A stretch of DNA of 64,000 nt from Cyanobacteriota bacterium (GCA_019751815.1 JAIEMW010000004.1:601933-665932), one strand, 5' to 3'. Shown: positions 7,170 through 16,084, counted from the stretch's first letter. Made by a program: numbers and translations. Notes: generated by a model not told the origin, from the letters alone.

Positions 7170-8225
7170 TTAGGGCTTATGTCCCAGCACCCGCCAGCTG
7201 ATTTTATTGCGGGGTGTAATGGCATCTATTATCACGCCTTCAGAATCAAACCAATCCTTTAGGGTATCTTGTCTGAGGTAATGGGTTCTGGGCGGGATCA
7301 ACTGATCTGTAATCATTCCGTGCGTGTAGCCAAATCCATAGCGCCGTAACCACCGAAAATAGTCAAAATAGGGCAGGTACTTTGAGGATATTGGCCCGTA
7401 AAAAAGAAGCAGTAAGGGCCATAAAATACAGGCCAGAGGAAAGGCCACAGCCCAACGGACAAAGGCGACTGGCAGCTTGGACATCCATTTTCTCAACGGA
7501 TCAACAATGTACACGACCAGTTCATTATTTTCTCGCCCGTAAACCCAGATAAACACCTGTCCGCCTTCTTTTCGTGCCAAGGCGGCCACCTGATGAAAGC
7601 CATTTTTCGGGATCTCCAGATGATGCAGCACCCCGATTGAGTAAACGAGATCCCACTGCGCTGTCCGAAATGGGGGGTGAAGGAGATCGGCCTGGACAAA
7701 GGAAAGACAGGGATTTTTTTCTAAGAGTGCACTAGCACTGGCATCCACAGCAGCGCTAATCTCTAGCCCTACCACCATCTTGGCACCAAAGCTGGCCGCA
7801 TATTCTGTAAATCCGCCCAGACCACTGCCCATTTCTAACACGGTTTTTTGGGTGAAATCATGGGCTTCCAAGGGCGAAATCCAGTCGAGAAACTGTTCTT
7901 TTGTGTAGGGATTCACGGCTTTTTGCTCAGCATACTGTGTCCAGGCCTCACCAAAATTGTCAGAAATCTGCTGCTGGATCTTTTGCGAGTCTTCGCTCTG
8001 CTGAGAAGGTTGCTTCACCAGCAATCTGGGGACCCCATGCCTGATGGGATACTGCGTATAACAGTGTTTACAAGCAAGTGTTCCAGTCAGAATTCGCCCG
8101 GTGATCGCACAATTTTCAGCGCCGGACTCAAGGCTTAGGCCATATTCTGGTCCGTTTCCTCCGTCGTTTGTCTCAACATAACGACAATGAGGGCAAATTA
8201 ACCAATCGAGTAGGTTTTGCTGCAA
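7170..8225 (-). CDS. Methyltransferase with N-terminal zinc ribbon and membrane segment
   Basis: 351 residues. A Trm112-like ribbon (C11-x2-C14 and C52-x2-C55, then YPIRHGVPRLL) precedes a class I methyltransferase domain with VLEMGSGLGG (129-138), a motif II acidic residue in VGLEIS and the post-motif IV element YSIGVLHHL. A hydrophobic stretch near 255-285 suggests membrane association, then a C-terminal region rich in aromatic residues. Similar ribbon-methyltransferases act in lipid, quinone or cell-surface modification; the substrate is unknown. The stop codon and last two codons lie inside the left inverted repeat. Confidence 0.8.
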   Translation of the reverse strand: MQQNLLDWLICPHCRYVETNDGGNGPEYGLSLESGAENCAITGRILTGTLACKHCYTQYPIRHGVPRLLVKQPSQQSEDSQKIQQQISDNFGEAWTQYAEQKAVNPYTKEQFLDWISPLEAHDFTQKTVLEMGSGLGGFTEYAASFGAKMVVGLEISAAVDASASALLEKNPCLSFVQADLLHPPFRTAQWDLVYSIGVLHHLEIPKNGFHQVAALARKEGGQVFIWVYGRENNELVVYIVDPLRKWMSKLPVAFVRWAVAFPLACILWPLLLLFYGPISSKYLPYFDYFRWLRRYGFGYTHGMITDQLIPPRTHYLRQDTLKDWFDSEGVIIDAITPRNKISWRVLGHKP

Positions 8226-8391
8226 GGGGTTGACACCTTTATCAAAAAAATAACCTGTTTTTCATAAAGTTTTGTGAACGCTTGTCGAAAGAGATCATAC
8301 ACAGGGTGTTCTAAGGATAGAACCAAAGGCAAACGGACTGCCTGGCCTTGTCAATACAGTGTTGGTATTGAATTGGCGAGTGACCGTTGCG

Positions 8392-10173
8392 ATGAGTCAA
8401 GATTCCTTGAACAATTATCCACTGAACAATCCTTCTGGCCATCCTTTTGGGGAAAATGGCCTGGAGACAGATTTAGCTGCAGTGCTCCCGCAAATGCAAG
8501 CAGGAGAAGCCTCATTGAGTCCTGTTCGCGATGATCTCGCCGCGCAACAATTGCTCAAAATGGGGGATCAGCATTACGCCCAGTACAAGGTACGGGCCCA
8601 TAATAGCGATCTGATCAAGGCCCTTCAATATTATAGAAAGGCCCTGGAAGTAGAGCCCACTATGGGACTCGGCTATGTTCGCTTAGCATCTGCACTCTGG
8701 GCCAGTGGCGAAATCACCTTGGATACAGCGGTTCACTACTGTGATTTGGCACTCAAATTTAATCCTCAATCTTCGGAGCCTCATGCGGCACTGGGTCTGC
8801 TTTGGCGACAGGCCGGTGAGTACGAAAAGGCCACTCAACATTTTGAGTTTGCCATTCGTCAGGCTCCGATGCAGTCTGCTCAATCTCGGATGTCTCTGGG
8901 TCTGACTCAGGTACAGCAAGCACTCAAGCATACCGAGTGGTCTTCATGGAAGCGGATGAGTGCCACTGCCCAAGGACTCGGCTCTTTTGTTTCTGGTTGT
9001 TTCTTCTTGCCCATCGACAAGCCTGCTTTTTCTGTGTTTCAACAGGCTGTCTCTTCTGATTTGTTTGTGTACTCAGTGATCAGCAGCTCAAAATGCCTCA
9101 GTGTTGCTGGGCTCCATCATGTAAATCAATCCGTCCTCGAGTGGGCCAGTATTAAAATGCCTGAAGAGCCAGTGTTTTTTCACACATTGGGCGATCTCCT
9201 CTCACAGAGAGGAAATATCGATGGCTCTGTGTATTTTTACAACAGAGCATTAGAGCTGAACCCGACCAATGGCTCTTTACTGCGGAAATTGGGCCATGCC
9301 TATAGTCATTTTGAAGATTTTCCCAATGCAATGAAAAGCTTTGAAAAGGCGGTAGAAGTTGAACCTGAGGACTTTGATACCCGCTATAAGCTGGCTCAAA
9401 TGGCATCCGATCGAGAAAATTATATGAAAGCGCTTTATTATTACAAAGAAGCAGCTGGTCTAAAACCAGACTACCCTTATGTTTACAGCAATATGGCCTA
9501 TGTCTTATTTAAGCTGGAAGATATCAATGGGGCAATCCGCTCCTATCAAAAGGCCATCGCACTGGGCGAAGATGATCTTTGGACCGCAACCGTCGCTCAA
9601 ACTCTGGGCACGATTTACCAGCAAGTCCAGCAAAATAACGAAGCCGCCGTCGAAATGTTCCAAATTGCGTGCCGCCTGGATCCCGGCAATATGGAAGCAC
9701 GGATGATTTTGGCCGATCTCTATTTTGATCAGGGCCAACCGCAAGCTGCGCTGGACTTATACCAAAAAGTGTTGCTTCACTATCCGGATAACGCCGATTG
9801 CTACAACTATGTGGGCTATCTTCTCTGGCAAATGGATAGAAACCCTGAGGCCATTACCGCCTATTTAAAGGCTATCGAGCTAGACAGCACCAATGCGATT
9901 GCTTATAACAACCTGGGTGTAATTTACCTCGATGAGGAAGCACAACACCTGCGGGCTTTGGTGATGTTCCAAAAAGCCCTCGAACTCAACCCCAACTATA
10001 CCTTGGCCTGTTTTAATCTCGCCCGCACCCAAGAGGGCTTAGGCCAGACCACGGATGCTGCCAAAACCTATGCACGGTCTTTGGTCTTGAATGAGAATAA
10101 TTCGGATCCAAAACCAGAGCTCAGCAATGATGAGATCCTTGAGCGGATTGACGGGCTGTTTCGGGTTGTTTAA
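8392..10173 (+). CDS. Large TPR protein
   Basis: 593 residues from ATG at 8392. GTG at 8359 and 8380 are alternatives, and none has a clear SD. Two TPRs lie at about 80-165. A non-repeat stretch (about 170-250) with paired cysteines separates them from at least eight consecutive TPRs (about 265-570), each with the W/L-G-Y-A-P signature (for example FYNRALELNPTNGSLLRKLG). No signal peptide or membrane segment is visible, so it is probably a cytoplasmic scaffold. It is not in an operon: the region upstream is divergent from the ribbon methyltransferase. Confidence 0.85.
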   Translation: MSQDSLNNYPLNNPSGHPFGENGLETDLAAVLPQMQAGEASLSPVRDDLAAQQLLKMGDQHYAQYKVRAHNSDLIKALQYYRKALEVEPTMGLGYVRLASALWASGEITLDTAVHYCDLALKFNPQSSEPHAALGLLWRQAGEYEKATQHFEFAIRQAPMQSAQSRMSLGLTQVQQALKHTEWSSWKRMSATAQGLGSFVSGCFFLPIDKPAFSVFQQAVSSDLFVYSVISSSKCLSVAGLHHVNQSVLEWASIKMPEEPVFFHTLGDLLSQRGNIDGSVYFYNRALELNPTNGSLLRKLGHAYSHFEDFPNAMKSFEKAVEVEPEDFDTRYKLAQMASDRENYMKALYYYKEAAGLKPDYPYVYSNMAYVLFKLEDINGAIRSYQKAIALGEDDLWTATVAQTLGTIYQQVQQNNEAAVEMFQIACRLDPGNMEARMILADLYFDQGQPQAALDLYQKVLLHYPDNADCYNYVGYLLWQMDRNPEAITAYLKAIELDSTNAIAYNNLGVIYLDEEAQHLRALVMFQKALELNPNYTLACFNLARTQEGLGQTTDAAKTYARSLVLNENNSDPKPELSNDEILERIDGLFRVV

Positions 10174-10268
10174 TTCTGGATATCACTTTAGTTGACGATA
10201 ACAGCCAGATTAATTCAAGCATTTAAATGACCGAGCCGGTAAGACGTTTTCCATCAGTCTTTGTTGCA

Positions 10269-11312
10269 TCAGGTTATAAGACGGTTCAACCATGCGGCTG
10301 CCTCGGCGTATGTTTGCACAGTATGGATTGCCCAGGACGGAGGAAGCGCCTTGGCCGTCATTTTCATCACGGTGGTATTATCTGCAACCGCAATAATGGG
10401 AATCTTTCTTTCAGCGCAGGCCAGCACAGGTAGGCCTCCCAGTGCATTGGATGGGACAACCAAGGCCGCGAGATCCTGAATGGAGAGTGTCTCAGGCAAA
10501 AATTCTGAGCAAGATTCTGAATAAATTTGATATTGCGGGGCGCGGGCTAGGCCCTGGAGGATACAGGGCAGATAGCTCATCGTGATCCACTCTGCTGCCA
10601 GGCGCGGATCCAGTGCCTGTTGGGTGGCCTGGTGTAATGTATCTAAGGCGTCTTTCAATGAAAATACCGGGGCATGGGCTGCCGGCAGCTGATACCGGGC
10701 AACCACAGCATGAGAGAGCATCGCTTCTATCCCGCCAATGGGATCCACACCACGGCCACGGGCGTAGGATAGGGCAAGATCTGGGGTTTCCTCAGGCATT
10801 CTACAGCAAATAGCCAGCGCATTGGCTCCACGGGAAATTACCCGCTCACAGGCGGTAAAAATAGTCTCTGGATTCAGACACAGCCCACTCGTTGCACCTG
10901 ACGTGTCTTGTGTCAAGCTCAGCTGGACGGGTTCTGGCGTGCTTTCCACGGCCACTACTTTCAACCCGAAGCTTTGTGCGGTGGCGGCTAGCACATTGTC
11001 TTGAAACTGCCTCATGGCAGGCTCAATGCCTGCGTCAAACACAACCCCCAATCGATTGTCCGCTGATGGATGTAGATGTAAGGCCCACTCTCCCATAAAG
11101 AAGCGGTCAAGAGCGTAGCCTTCCACATAGAGACCGTTTTCTGGCAGCGTTTGAAAAATAGCGGCATTCGAGACATTGGGGTGTGTGATGCAATAATCAC
11201 TCACAGAGGCGATCGCTTTTAGCGCCGGTCCTGCATCGCCTGCATAGCCACCAATGGAAGCCCCAATGCCGGTGGGTATCACCACTGCAGTGACAAGGGG
11301 TTTCGTGTTCAC
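10269..11312 (-). CDS. DUF3326 family protein
   Basis: 347 residues from GTG at 11312, two bases after the hpt stop codon. An ATG at 11354 inside hpt is the alternative. The N-terminal PTGIGASIGGYAGDAGP and the following THPNVSNAA match the DUF3326 family, which is conserved in cyanobacteria and plants but has no established function. It also has RMPEETPDLALSYARGRGVDPIGG and a Rossmann-like end (ALVVPSNALGGLPVLACAERKIPIIAV). It is the last gene of tilS-hpt-DUF3326 and is probably translated by coupling, so a link with tRNA or purine metabolism is possible but unproven. Confidence 0.8.
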   Translation of the reverse strand: MNTKPLVTAVVIPTGIGASIGGYAGDAGPALKAIASVSDYCITHPNVSNAAIFQTLPENGLYVEGYALDRFFMGEWALHLHPSADNRLGVVFDAGIEPAMRQFQDNVLAATAQSFGLKVVAVESTPEPVQLSLTQDTSGATSGLCLNPETIFTACERVISRGANALAICCRMPEETPDLALSYARGRGVDPIGGIEAMLSHAVVARYQLPAAHAPVFSLKDALDTLHQATQQALDPRLAAEWITMSYLPCILQGLARAPQYQIYSESCSEFLPETLSIQDLAALVVPSNALGGLPVLACAERKIPIIAVADNTTVMKMTAKALPPSWAIHTVQTYAEAAAWLNRLIT

Positions 11313-11314
11313 GG

Positions 11315-11896
11315 TTATTGAATAACGCGGGCAACAAAGGGAAGATTTCGGCACAGACCGGCCTTATCCAAACCGTAGCCCACCATAAAATCATTGCCCA
11401 CAGTAAATCCCACAAAATCCAGTACCAATTCTTTGGCCTCTGGCTTGCGGGCTTCGGGCTTATCCAGCAGCACAGCCAAACGCAAAGAGCGGGTATGGTG
11501 TAAAGAGCGCAAGTATTCCGTAAAAAACTGCATGGTCAGCCCTGTATCGACAATATCTTCGACAATCAGTACATCACGGTCAGCCAAATTGGGTAAGGAT
11601 AAGTCGACAGGGCGGACTTGACCGGAAGAGTGCATCTGATTTCCATAACTTGAAAGACGGACAAACTCAATCTCACAGGGGACAGTGATATAGCGAACCA
11701 GATCAGCCAAAAACAGAAATGCACCCTTAAGCACCGCGATAACCACCAGATTTTGGCTATCTTTATATTGGGCATTAATCTCTGCAGCCATTGCTTTTAA
11801 GCGGTTTTGAATCGCGTCCTCTGAAATCAACACTTCCATACGGGTGTCCTGAATCAAAATAACCTCGGAGGCTGCGTTTTCTGTGCCGGCGCTCAT
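11315..11896 (-). CDS. hpt: Hypoxanthine-guanine phosphoribosyltransferase
   Basis: 193 residues. The type I phosphoribosyltransferase fold shows the PRPP loop IVEDIVDTGLT (111-121), the flexible-loop region with SSYGNQMHSSGQ and the base-binding DFVGFTVGNDFMVGYGLD. It salvages hypoxanthine and guanine with PRPP. The N-terminal 15 residues are an extra polar lead. It starts 3 bases after tilS ends, the classic tilS-hpt arrangement of many bacteria, and ends 2 bases before the DUF3326 start. Confidence 0.95.
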   Translation of the reverse strand: MSAGTENAASEVILIQDTRMEVLISEDAIQNRLKAMAAEINAQYKDSQNLVVIAVLKGAFLFLADLVRYITVPCEIEFVRLSSYGNQMHSSGQVRPVDLSLPNLADRDVLIVEDIVDTGLTMQFFTEYLRSLHHTRSLRLAVLLDKPEARKPEAKELVLDFVGFTVGNDFMVGYGLDKAGLCRNLPFVARVIQ

Positions 11897-11899
11897 AAC

Positions 11900-13567
11900 T
11901 TAGGATTCTCCTTTGGCAAAGGTCTCGGTTAGTGCGTGAATTCTAAGACGATGCGTAGGCCTTCCGTTGGGTCTGAGGCGTTCACTCATCGCGTGCCCTA
12001 CCACCCACAGGACAAGGTCTTGATGGGCTAAGACCAATAAGGCATCCCGCTCAAAACGGGGTATTTTTTTATTGATCAGGTATTTTTTCAGGCGCATTGG
12101 TTGCGCCATGCCCAGGGGCTGAAAACGATCTCCAGGCTTACGGGTGCGTAATTCCAGTTTGAGTGTGTCAAAGGGGAGAAGATCTACCCAAATTTCAGAC
12201 AGCACATCAGCTTCAATGGTTTCTTTGCTAGTATCAGTGATCACTTCTTGAACAGATTGTTCGGATGCCGTCTCTTCGACACTGTCTGTTTCCTCTTCTT
12301 CTGTTTCAGATGTTTCAGACGCCAGTGCCTCAGCAAGAACTGGGTTATCAATGACAGGGGGGCCTTTAGGGGTAGACACTTTGGGCATGGCAGGCTTGGG
12401 CGGCTGATAGGGCAGAGCCTCAAACACCACCTGAAAGGGTTCACACGCGGTGGCTTCTTTGAGAGATACTGGGCATGAAACCACACTGTCTCCATCAGAA
12501 GACGGGCTGAGCCGCCGCTGCATGGTCGGGGTGAGGATCGTTAAGGTCAGTTTTTCTTGGTACAAGTTTAAAAACCGAGGGTGCCCGTCTTCTGAAGCAT
12601 TGATTGAATACAATGCGGAATCGGGGTTGCAGCGATGTCCGCCCTTGAGAAAGCGAATGAGTCTTTCAACGGATTCAAAATCACTATCAGCCTGCCAGTG
12701 AATTAATAATTTTCGGGCAATACTCCGCTGATAAGCGGTCTCGAGCTGATTGAAATACACAACATCGAAGGCGTTGTCTTGAAACACACGCTCCCAAATG
12801 GGGGCAAGGGCTTGCTGCACAATCTCTGTGTTATCAAGTGCCAGTTCGACAGTTCTCAGCAAAGAAGCCTTGAGCATGGGAAAGCGCTGTTGCAGAAGAG
12901 GTAAGACTTCATGTCTTAGATGATTACGCTGATAGTGAGTATTATTGTTGCTAGGATCATTAAACCATTCAATGCCTTGCGGTTTGAGAGTTTCTTCTGC
13001 ATAACGGGCGATACCTTCGGAAAAAATATCTAAGCAGGGCCTTAAGATGGCTACAGGTAGACCTAAACGGACATCATCTAGAATGAGTTTTCTTTGAATA
13101 CCCGTCATCCCCTCCATGCCGGTCCCGCGGAACAACCGGAAAAGAAGCGTTTCAATCTGATCATCAGCGTGATGGGCGGTCAGCAAGGCATCGGCCTTCA
13201 GCGTCTGTGTCAGATGGGTCAGTCTATAATAACGAGCTTGACGGGCTTTATGCTCTGTTCTCTCCTGCTCACGGTCACAGGGCAAAATCACCAGCGGAAC
13301 CCCCAGGGCTTGGGTGGTTTTTACCAGTGTGGCAATTTCTGGAATGCCGGGAAAACTCGTTGGCCCAGAATTTCTCCAGCCATGATCGACATAAGCAGCT
13401 GTCAGAGTGATTGGGTACTCTTGCCTGAGTGCGGCCAGAACGTGCAGTAGGACGGTAGAGTCTAGCCCGCCGGAAAAAGCAACCACAAAGTGGGCTTGAC
13501 GCGCATTGGTTAAGAAGCCTTCGGCTTGTAAATTGTGAAGAACCAGGGAAGAGAGCAAGGAACGCAT
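11900..13567 (-). CDS. tilS: tRNA(Ile)-lysidine synthase
   Basis: 555 residues. The ATP-pyrophosphatase P-loop is FSGGLDS (31-37). YVDHGWRNSG and HHADDQIETLLFRLFRGTG follow as the conserved second and third TilS motifs. The enzyme converts C34 of tRNA-Ile(CAU) to lysidine so that it reads AUA. A C-terminal TilS domain (TRKPGDRFQPLGM, then LKKYLINKKIPRFERD) is present. Between them lies an unusual insert of about 70 residues, rich in Glu, Ser, Thr and Pro (region ETSETEEEETDSVEET), that other TilS proteins lack. It is the first gene of tilS-hpt-DUF3326. Confidence 0.93.
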   Translation of the reverse strand: MRSLLSSLVLHNLQAEGFLTNARQAHFVVAFSGGLDSTVLLHVLAALRQEYPITLTAAYVDHGWRNSGPTSFPGIPEIATLVKTTQALGVPLVILPCDREQERTEHKARQARYYRLTHLTQTLKADALLTAHHADDQIETLLFRLFRGTGMEGMTGIQRKLILDDVRLGLPVAILRPCLDIFSEGIARYAEETLKPQGIEWFNDPSNNNTHYQRNHLRHEVLPLLQQRFPMLKASLLRTVELALDNTEIVQQALAPIWERVFQDNAFDVVYFNQLETAYQRSIARKLLIHWQADSDFESVERLIRFLKGGHRCNPDSALYSINASEDGHPRFLNLYQEKLTLTILTPTMQRRLSPSSDGDSVVSCPVSLKEATACEPFQVVFEALPYQPPKPAMPKVSTPKGPPVIDNPVLAEALASETSETEEEETDSVEETASEQSVQEVITDTSKETIEADVLSEIWVDLLPFDTLKLELRTRKPGDRFQPLGMAQPMRLKKYLINKKIPRFERDALLVLAHQDLVLWVVGHAMSERLRPNGRPTHRLRIHALTETFAKGES

Positions 13568-13751
13568 CCTTTAATGGACTAATGTACAAGAATTATTTAC
13601 ATGAATATTCTTAAGAGGCTACCGAAAAAGCGTCTGGCTGACAAATCGACGCGTTTGGGCGATAGTATTTTCCCCTAATAGTGGAACGAGTGGAACAAAT
13701 TTGACCCTAGTGCGTCCCCACTGCCATAACGTTAATGAGAGGAATTAGACG

Positions 13752-15035
13752 ATGTCAGAACAACCCTCTTATCTTTCACGAATTTTTCAGTTTTTTGCCG
13801 ACAAGCTGCCCGCATTCAGTTTTGCGGTTGCGCTGATGGCGCTCTTTCTTGCCAGTGGGCAGGCCTTTACGGGGAAATCAGCCCCGATTGACTGGCGAGA
13901 TGCGGTCAATAAAACCAACCAAAAAGAAGAATACCAGTTGGCCATGCGCAATCAGCATGAAGGTAATAACGCGTGGCAAAGCATGTTTGGAAATAATCCC
14001 AATTTAATTGCCGATGTCGCCCAACAAATGGCGCCTTCGGTTGTGAATATTGATGTCTCGCGGACACGCTCTGCCGTGATGCCGAATTCGCCCTTCGATG
14101 ACGAGATGTTGAGACAATTCTTCGGCTTTGAACCCGGGGATGATGGTGGGGCCTCCCCCTTCCGTCGATTTGGTGGGGCTCTGCCCAAACAGGTAGAAAT
14201 TGGCAATGGTTCTGGGGTGATTATTGACCCTCAGGGGCATATCTTAACCAATAACCACGTGGTGTTTCAGGCCGATAAAATTACGGTGACGCTACAAGAC
14301 GGGCGAAAAATTCCGGCCCGTATTGTGGGTGTTGATAAATACAGTGATCTGGCCGTCTTAAAAATTGACGCCCCCAATTTAAAGCCCGCCCTGATTGGTA
14401 ATTCTGATAAACTCCGACCCGGGGAGTGGGTGATTGCGGTGGGAAGTCCTTTGGGCTTTGACCATACGGTGACACTGGGCATTATCAGTGGGATCTCCCG
14501 GCGCGTCCCGGACATTAATACCAATGTGGATTTTATTCAGACCGATGCCGCCATTAACCCAGGAAATTCCGGTGGGCCGCTGGTAAATCTAAAGGGAGAA
14601 GTTATTGGGATTAACACGGCCATCTCTGGCAGGGCCCAAAACATTGGCTTTGCCATTCCCGTCAACGTGGTGAAAAAAGTAACGGATGCGATTATCGCCA
14701 ATGGCCGGGTGCAGCGACCCTGGATTGGGATTTCGATGACTGATATTAGCCCAGAGCTTGCCCAAAGCCTTGGCCTGCCTGGCAACACGGAGGGCGTCGT
14801 GGTCGCACAAGTGATGCCAAAAAGCCCTGCTGCTCAATCTGGCTTTAGGCAAGGCGATATTATTCAGCGGCTCGACGGACAAAAGATTGTTTCCCCAAAA
14901 ACAGTTCAGGATGCGGTGAAAGACCGACCCATTGGGGCTAAACTCTCCTTCCAAATTTTACGTGACGGCAATTTAATGGCGCTTCAGGCTCGAACAGAGC
15001 AGCTTCCTGATGGCTATGACGGGACTAAGCCCTAA
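13752..15035 (+). CDS. htrA: Membrane-anchored HtrA/Deg serine protease
   Basis: 427 residues. An N-terminal membrane helix (about 22-40) anchors a trypsin-like domain with the full catalytic triad: H169 in TNNHVVF, D199 in YSDLAVLKID and S273 in GNSGGPL. One PDZ domain (about 320-410, ending in PIGAKLSFQILRDG) follows, so it is DegS/DegQ-like in layout. It degrades or processes misfolded envelope proteins. GAGAGGAA lies about 8 bases before the ATG, and a weak promoter pair TTGACC ... CATAAC sits at 13701-13730. Its final Lys-Pro-stop codons lie inside the right inverted repeat. Confidence 0.93.
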   Translation: MSEQPSYLSRIFQFFADKLPAFSFAVALMALFLASGQAFTGKSAPIDWRDAVNKTNQKEEYQLAMRNQHEGNNAWQSMFGNNPNLIADVAQQMAPSVVNIDVSRTRSAVMPNSPFDDEMLRQFFGFEPGDDGGASPFRRFGGALPKQVEIGNGSGVIIDPQGHILTNNHVVFQADKITVTLQDGRKIPARIVGVDKYSDLAVLKIDAPNLKPALIGNSDKLRPGEWVIAVGSPLGFDHTVTLGIISGISRRVPDINTNVDFIQTDAAINPGNSGGPLVNLKGEVIGINTAISGRAQNIGFAIPVNVVKKVTDAIIANGRVQRPWIGISMTDISPELAQSLGLPGNTEGVVVAQVMPKSPAAQSGFRQGDIIQRLDGQKIVSPKTVQDAVKDRPIGAKLSFQILRDGNLMALQARTEQLPDGYDGTKP

Positions 15036-15053
15036 ATACAGCTACAATTTGGC

Positions 15054-15087
15054 TAAACAAAATAAATCCCTCGAAGTGGTCCGAGGG
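15054..15087 (-). terminator. Intrinsic terminator in the right repeat copy
   Basis: The stem CCCTCG (15068-15073) with CGAGGG (15082-15087) is followed on the minus strand by ATTTATTTTGTTT. It is identical to the left-copy hairpin and oriented so as to end transcription running toward htrA. Confidence 0.6.
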
Positions 15088-15244
15088 AGTGTTGTTGTCT
15101 GAGTAGAGTTGAGTCGTAGAGTCGAGTTAAATAGTGTAAGAATGCTTGAGTGAAAAAAATTTTGATATGGAGTGAGAGTGAGGAACGGAGAAACTTGAGA
15201 AAAAAGTGAGAATTGAGTGAGTTAAATCTTGTACATGCATAAAA
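15055..15244 (-). ncRNA. Candidate small RNA with repeated ACUC motifs, right copy
   Basis: The minus-strand equivalent of the left candidate, about 190 bases, with the same promoter-like pair (TTTACA rc at 15272-15277, CATAAT rc at 15251-15256, 15-base spacing) and the same terminator. The minus strand has ACTC eleven times. It keeps nine of the ten in the left copy and gains two in the length-variable block. Gain and loss of whole motifs around an otherwise fixed frame suggests that the motif array itself is the functional part. Expression is unproven. Confidence 0.35.
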
Positions 15245-15409
15245 ACAATCATTATGATTTCGATGTTAGCTTGTAAAGATATTTAAAGACAAGTGATTGA
15301 AAGTGCTCTGTTTTTCTCTCTCTCTTTCAATCACTGCGTCAGGCAATACCTGCTTCGATTACAATAAATAGTGGGTAAACAAACCAAACTCAAGGAGTCC
15401 GCACAGGAG

Positions 15410-15982
15410 ATGCTAAAGGAGAGTCACTATTTAGTCTTGGTGCTCTGCGCCAGTTTTTTCTGTATCTCTTCTGTCTACAGTGAGCCTGTGGGCGAAGAGA
15501 CGGATATGTCGATGGACTCAATCCGCAGCAATATCATCAAGCACAGTCAAGAGGGGCAGTTATTTCTAGAGCGCGAGCAATACGGAAATGCGGTTTCGGA
15601 ATTTAAAATTGCGCTTCAGTTAAATCCCTCTGCCTCTTTGGCCGCACCGTTATACAACAATTTGGGTGTTGCGTTTCGAGAATCGGGTGAGTACCTCTTT
15701 GCCGTGGCCTCGTTTCAACGGGCCATCCGGCTGACCCCTTCTACAGAGCTTTATTATAAAAACTTGGTCGCCACTTATGATCGCTTTGGGAAATTAGTGA
15801 AAGCATACGAAGGCTTTGGCAGAACCACGAAAATCAATCCAAGTGACGGTGAGGCATGGTTTTTACTGGGCTTAATCAATGAACGCGTGGGGCGAACACA
15901 GATGGCCAGGCAAGCATTTAAAAAATGTCGCCAGTTAGAGCCTAATTCCCTGCTTGCCGAAGCGGCAAAATCCCATTTATAA
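15410..15982 (+). CDS. Small secreted TPR protein
   Basis: 190 residues from ATG at 15410, preceded by AAGGAG 13 bases upstream and AGGAG immediately before it; GTG at 15371 is the alternative. A hydrophobic N-terminus (YLVLVLCASFFCISSVYS) looks like a signal peptide. Four TPR-like helix pairs follow (about 45-185), including LFLEREQYGNAVSEFKIALQ and AWFLLGLINERVGRTQMARQ. It is probably periplasmic and binds an unknown protein. The stop codon is at the edge of a 16-bp tandem duplication (15979-16009). Confidence 0.75.
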   Translation: MLKESHYLVLVLCASFFCISSVYSEPVGEETDMSMDSIRSNIIKHSQEGQLFLEREQYGNAVSEFKIALQLNPSASLAAPLYNNLGVAFRESGEYLFAVASFQRAIRLTPSTELYYKNLVATYDRFGKLVKAYEGFGRTTKINPSDGEAWFLLGLINERVGRTQMARQAFKKCRQLEPNSLLAEAAKSHL

Positions 15983-16084
15983 TCCCTTTCTTTTATAATC
16001 CCTTTCTTCGTACTGAGGCCACTGTCTGAGGCAACTGTGATATTGTCAAATAAAATAATTTGCAAATAAAATTCGATAGAAGCG

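Larger units (their letters stand above)
6943..7179. repeat. Large inverted repeat, left copy
   Basis: Read on the minus strand, this 237-base block matches 15026-15288 nearly base for base. The only differences are one single-base indel, two isolated substitutions and one block of about 30-55 bases that differs (7008-7031 here). The match starts inside the last codons of the methyltransferase at 7170-8225: both genes ending in the repeat finish with Lys-Pro-stop. Two minus-strand and plus-strand genes therefore share the same 3' flank, in opposite orientation, 7.8 kb apart. Confidence 0.95.
15026..15288. repeat. Large inverted repeat, right copy
   Basis: 263 bases in inverted orientation to 6943-7179. 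Its extra length lies in one block (about 15183-15231) of purine-rich sequence that adds two more GAGT words. One GAGT of the left copy is lost here by a G-to-A change. The htrA stop codon lies in the first bases of the block. Outside the variable block the two copies differ by only a few bases, which implies recent duplication or ongoing gene conversion. Confidence 0.95.
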
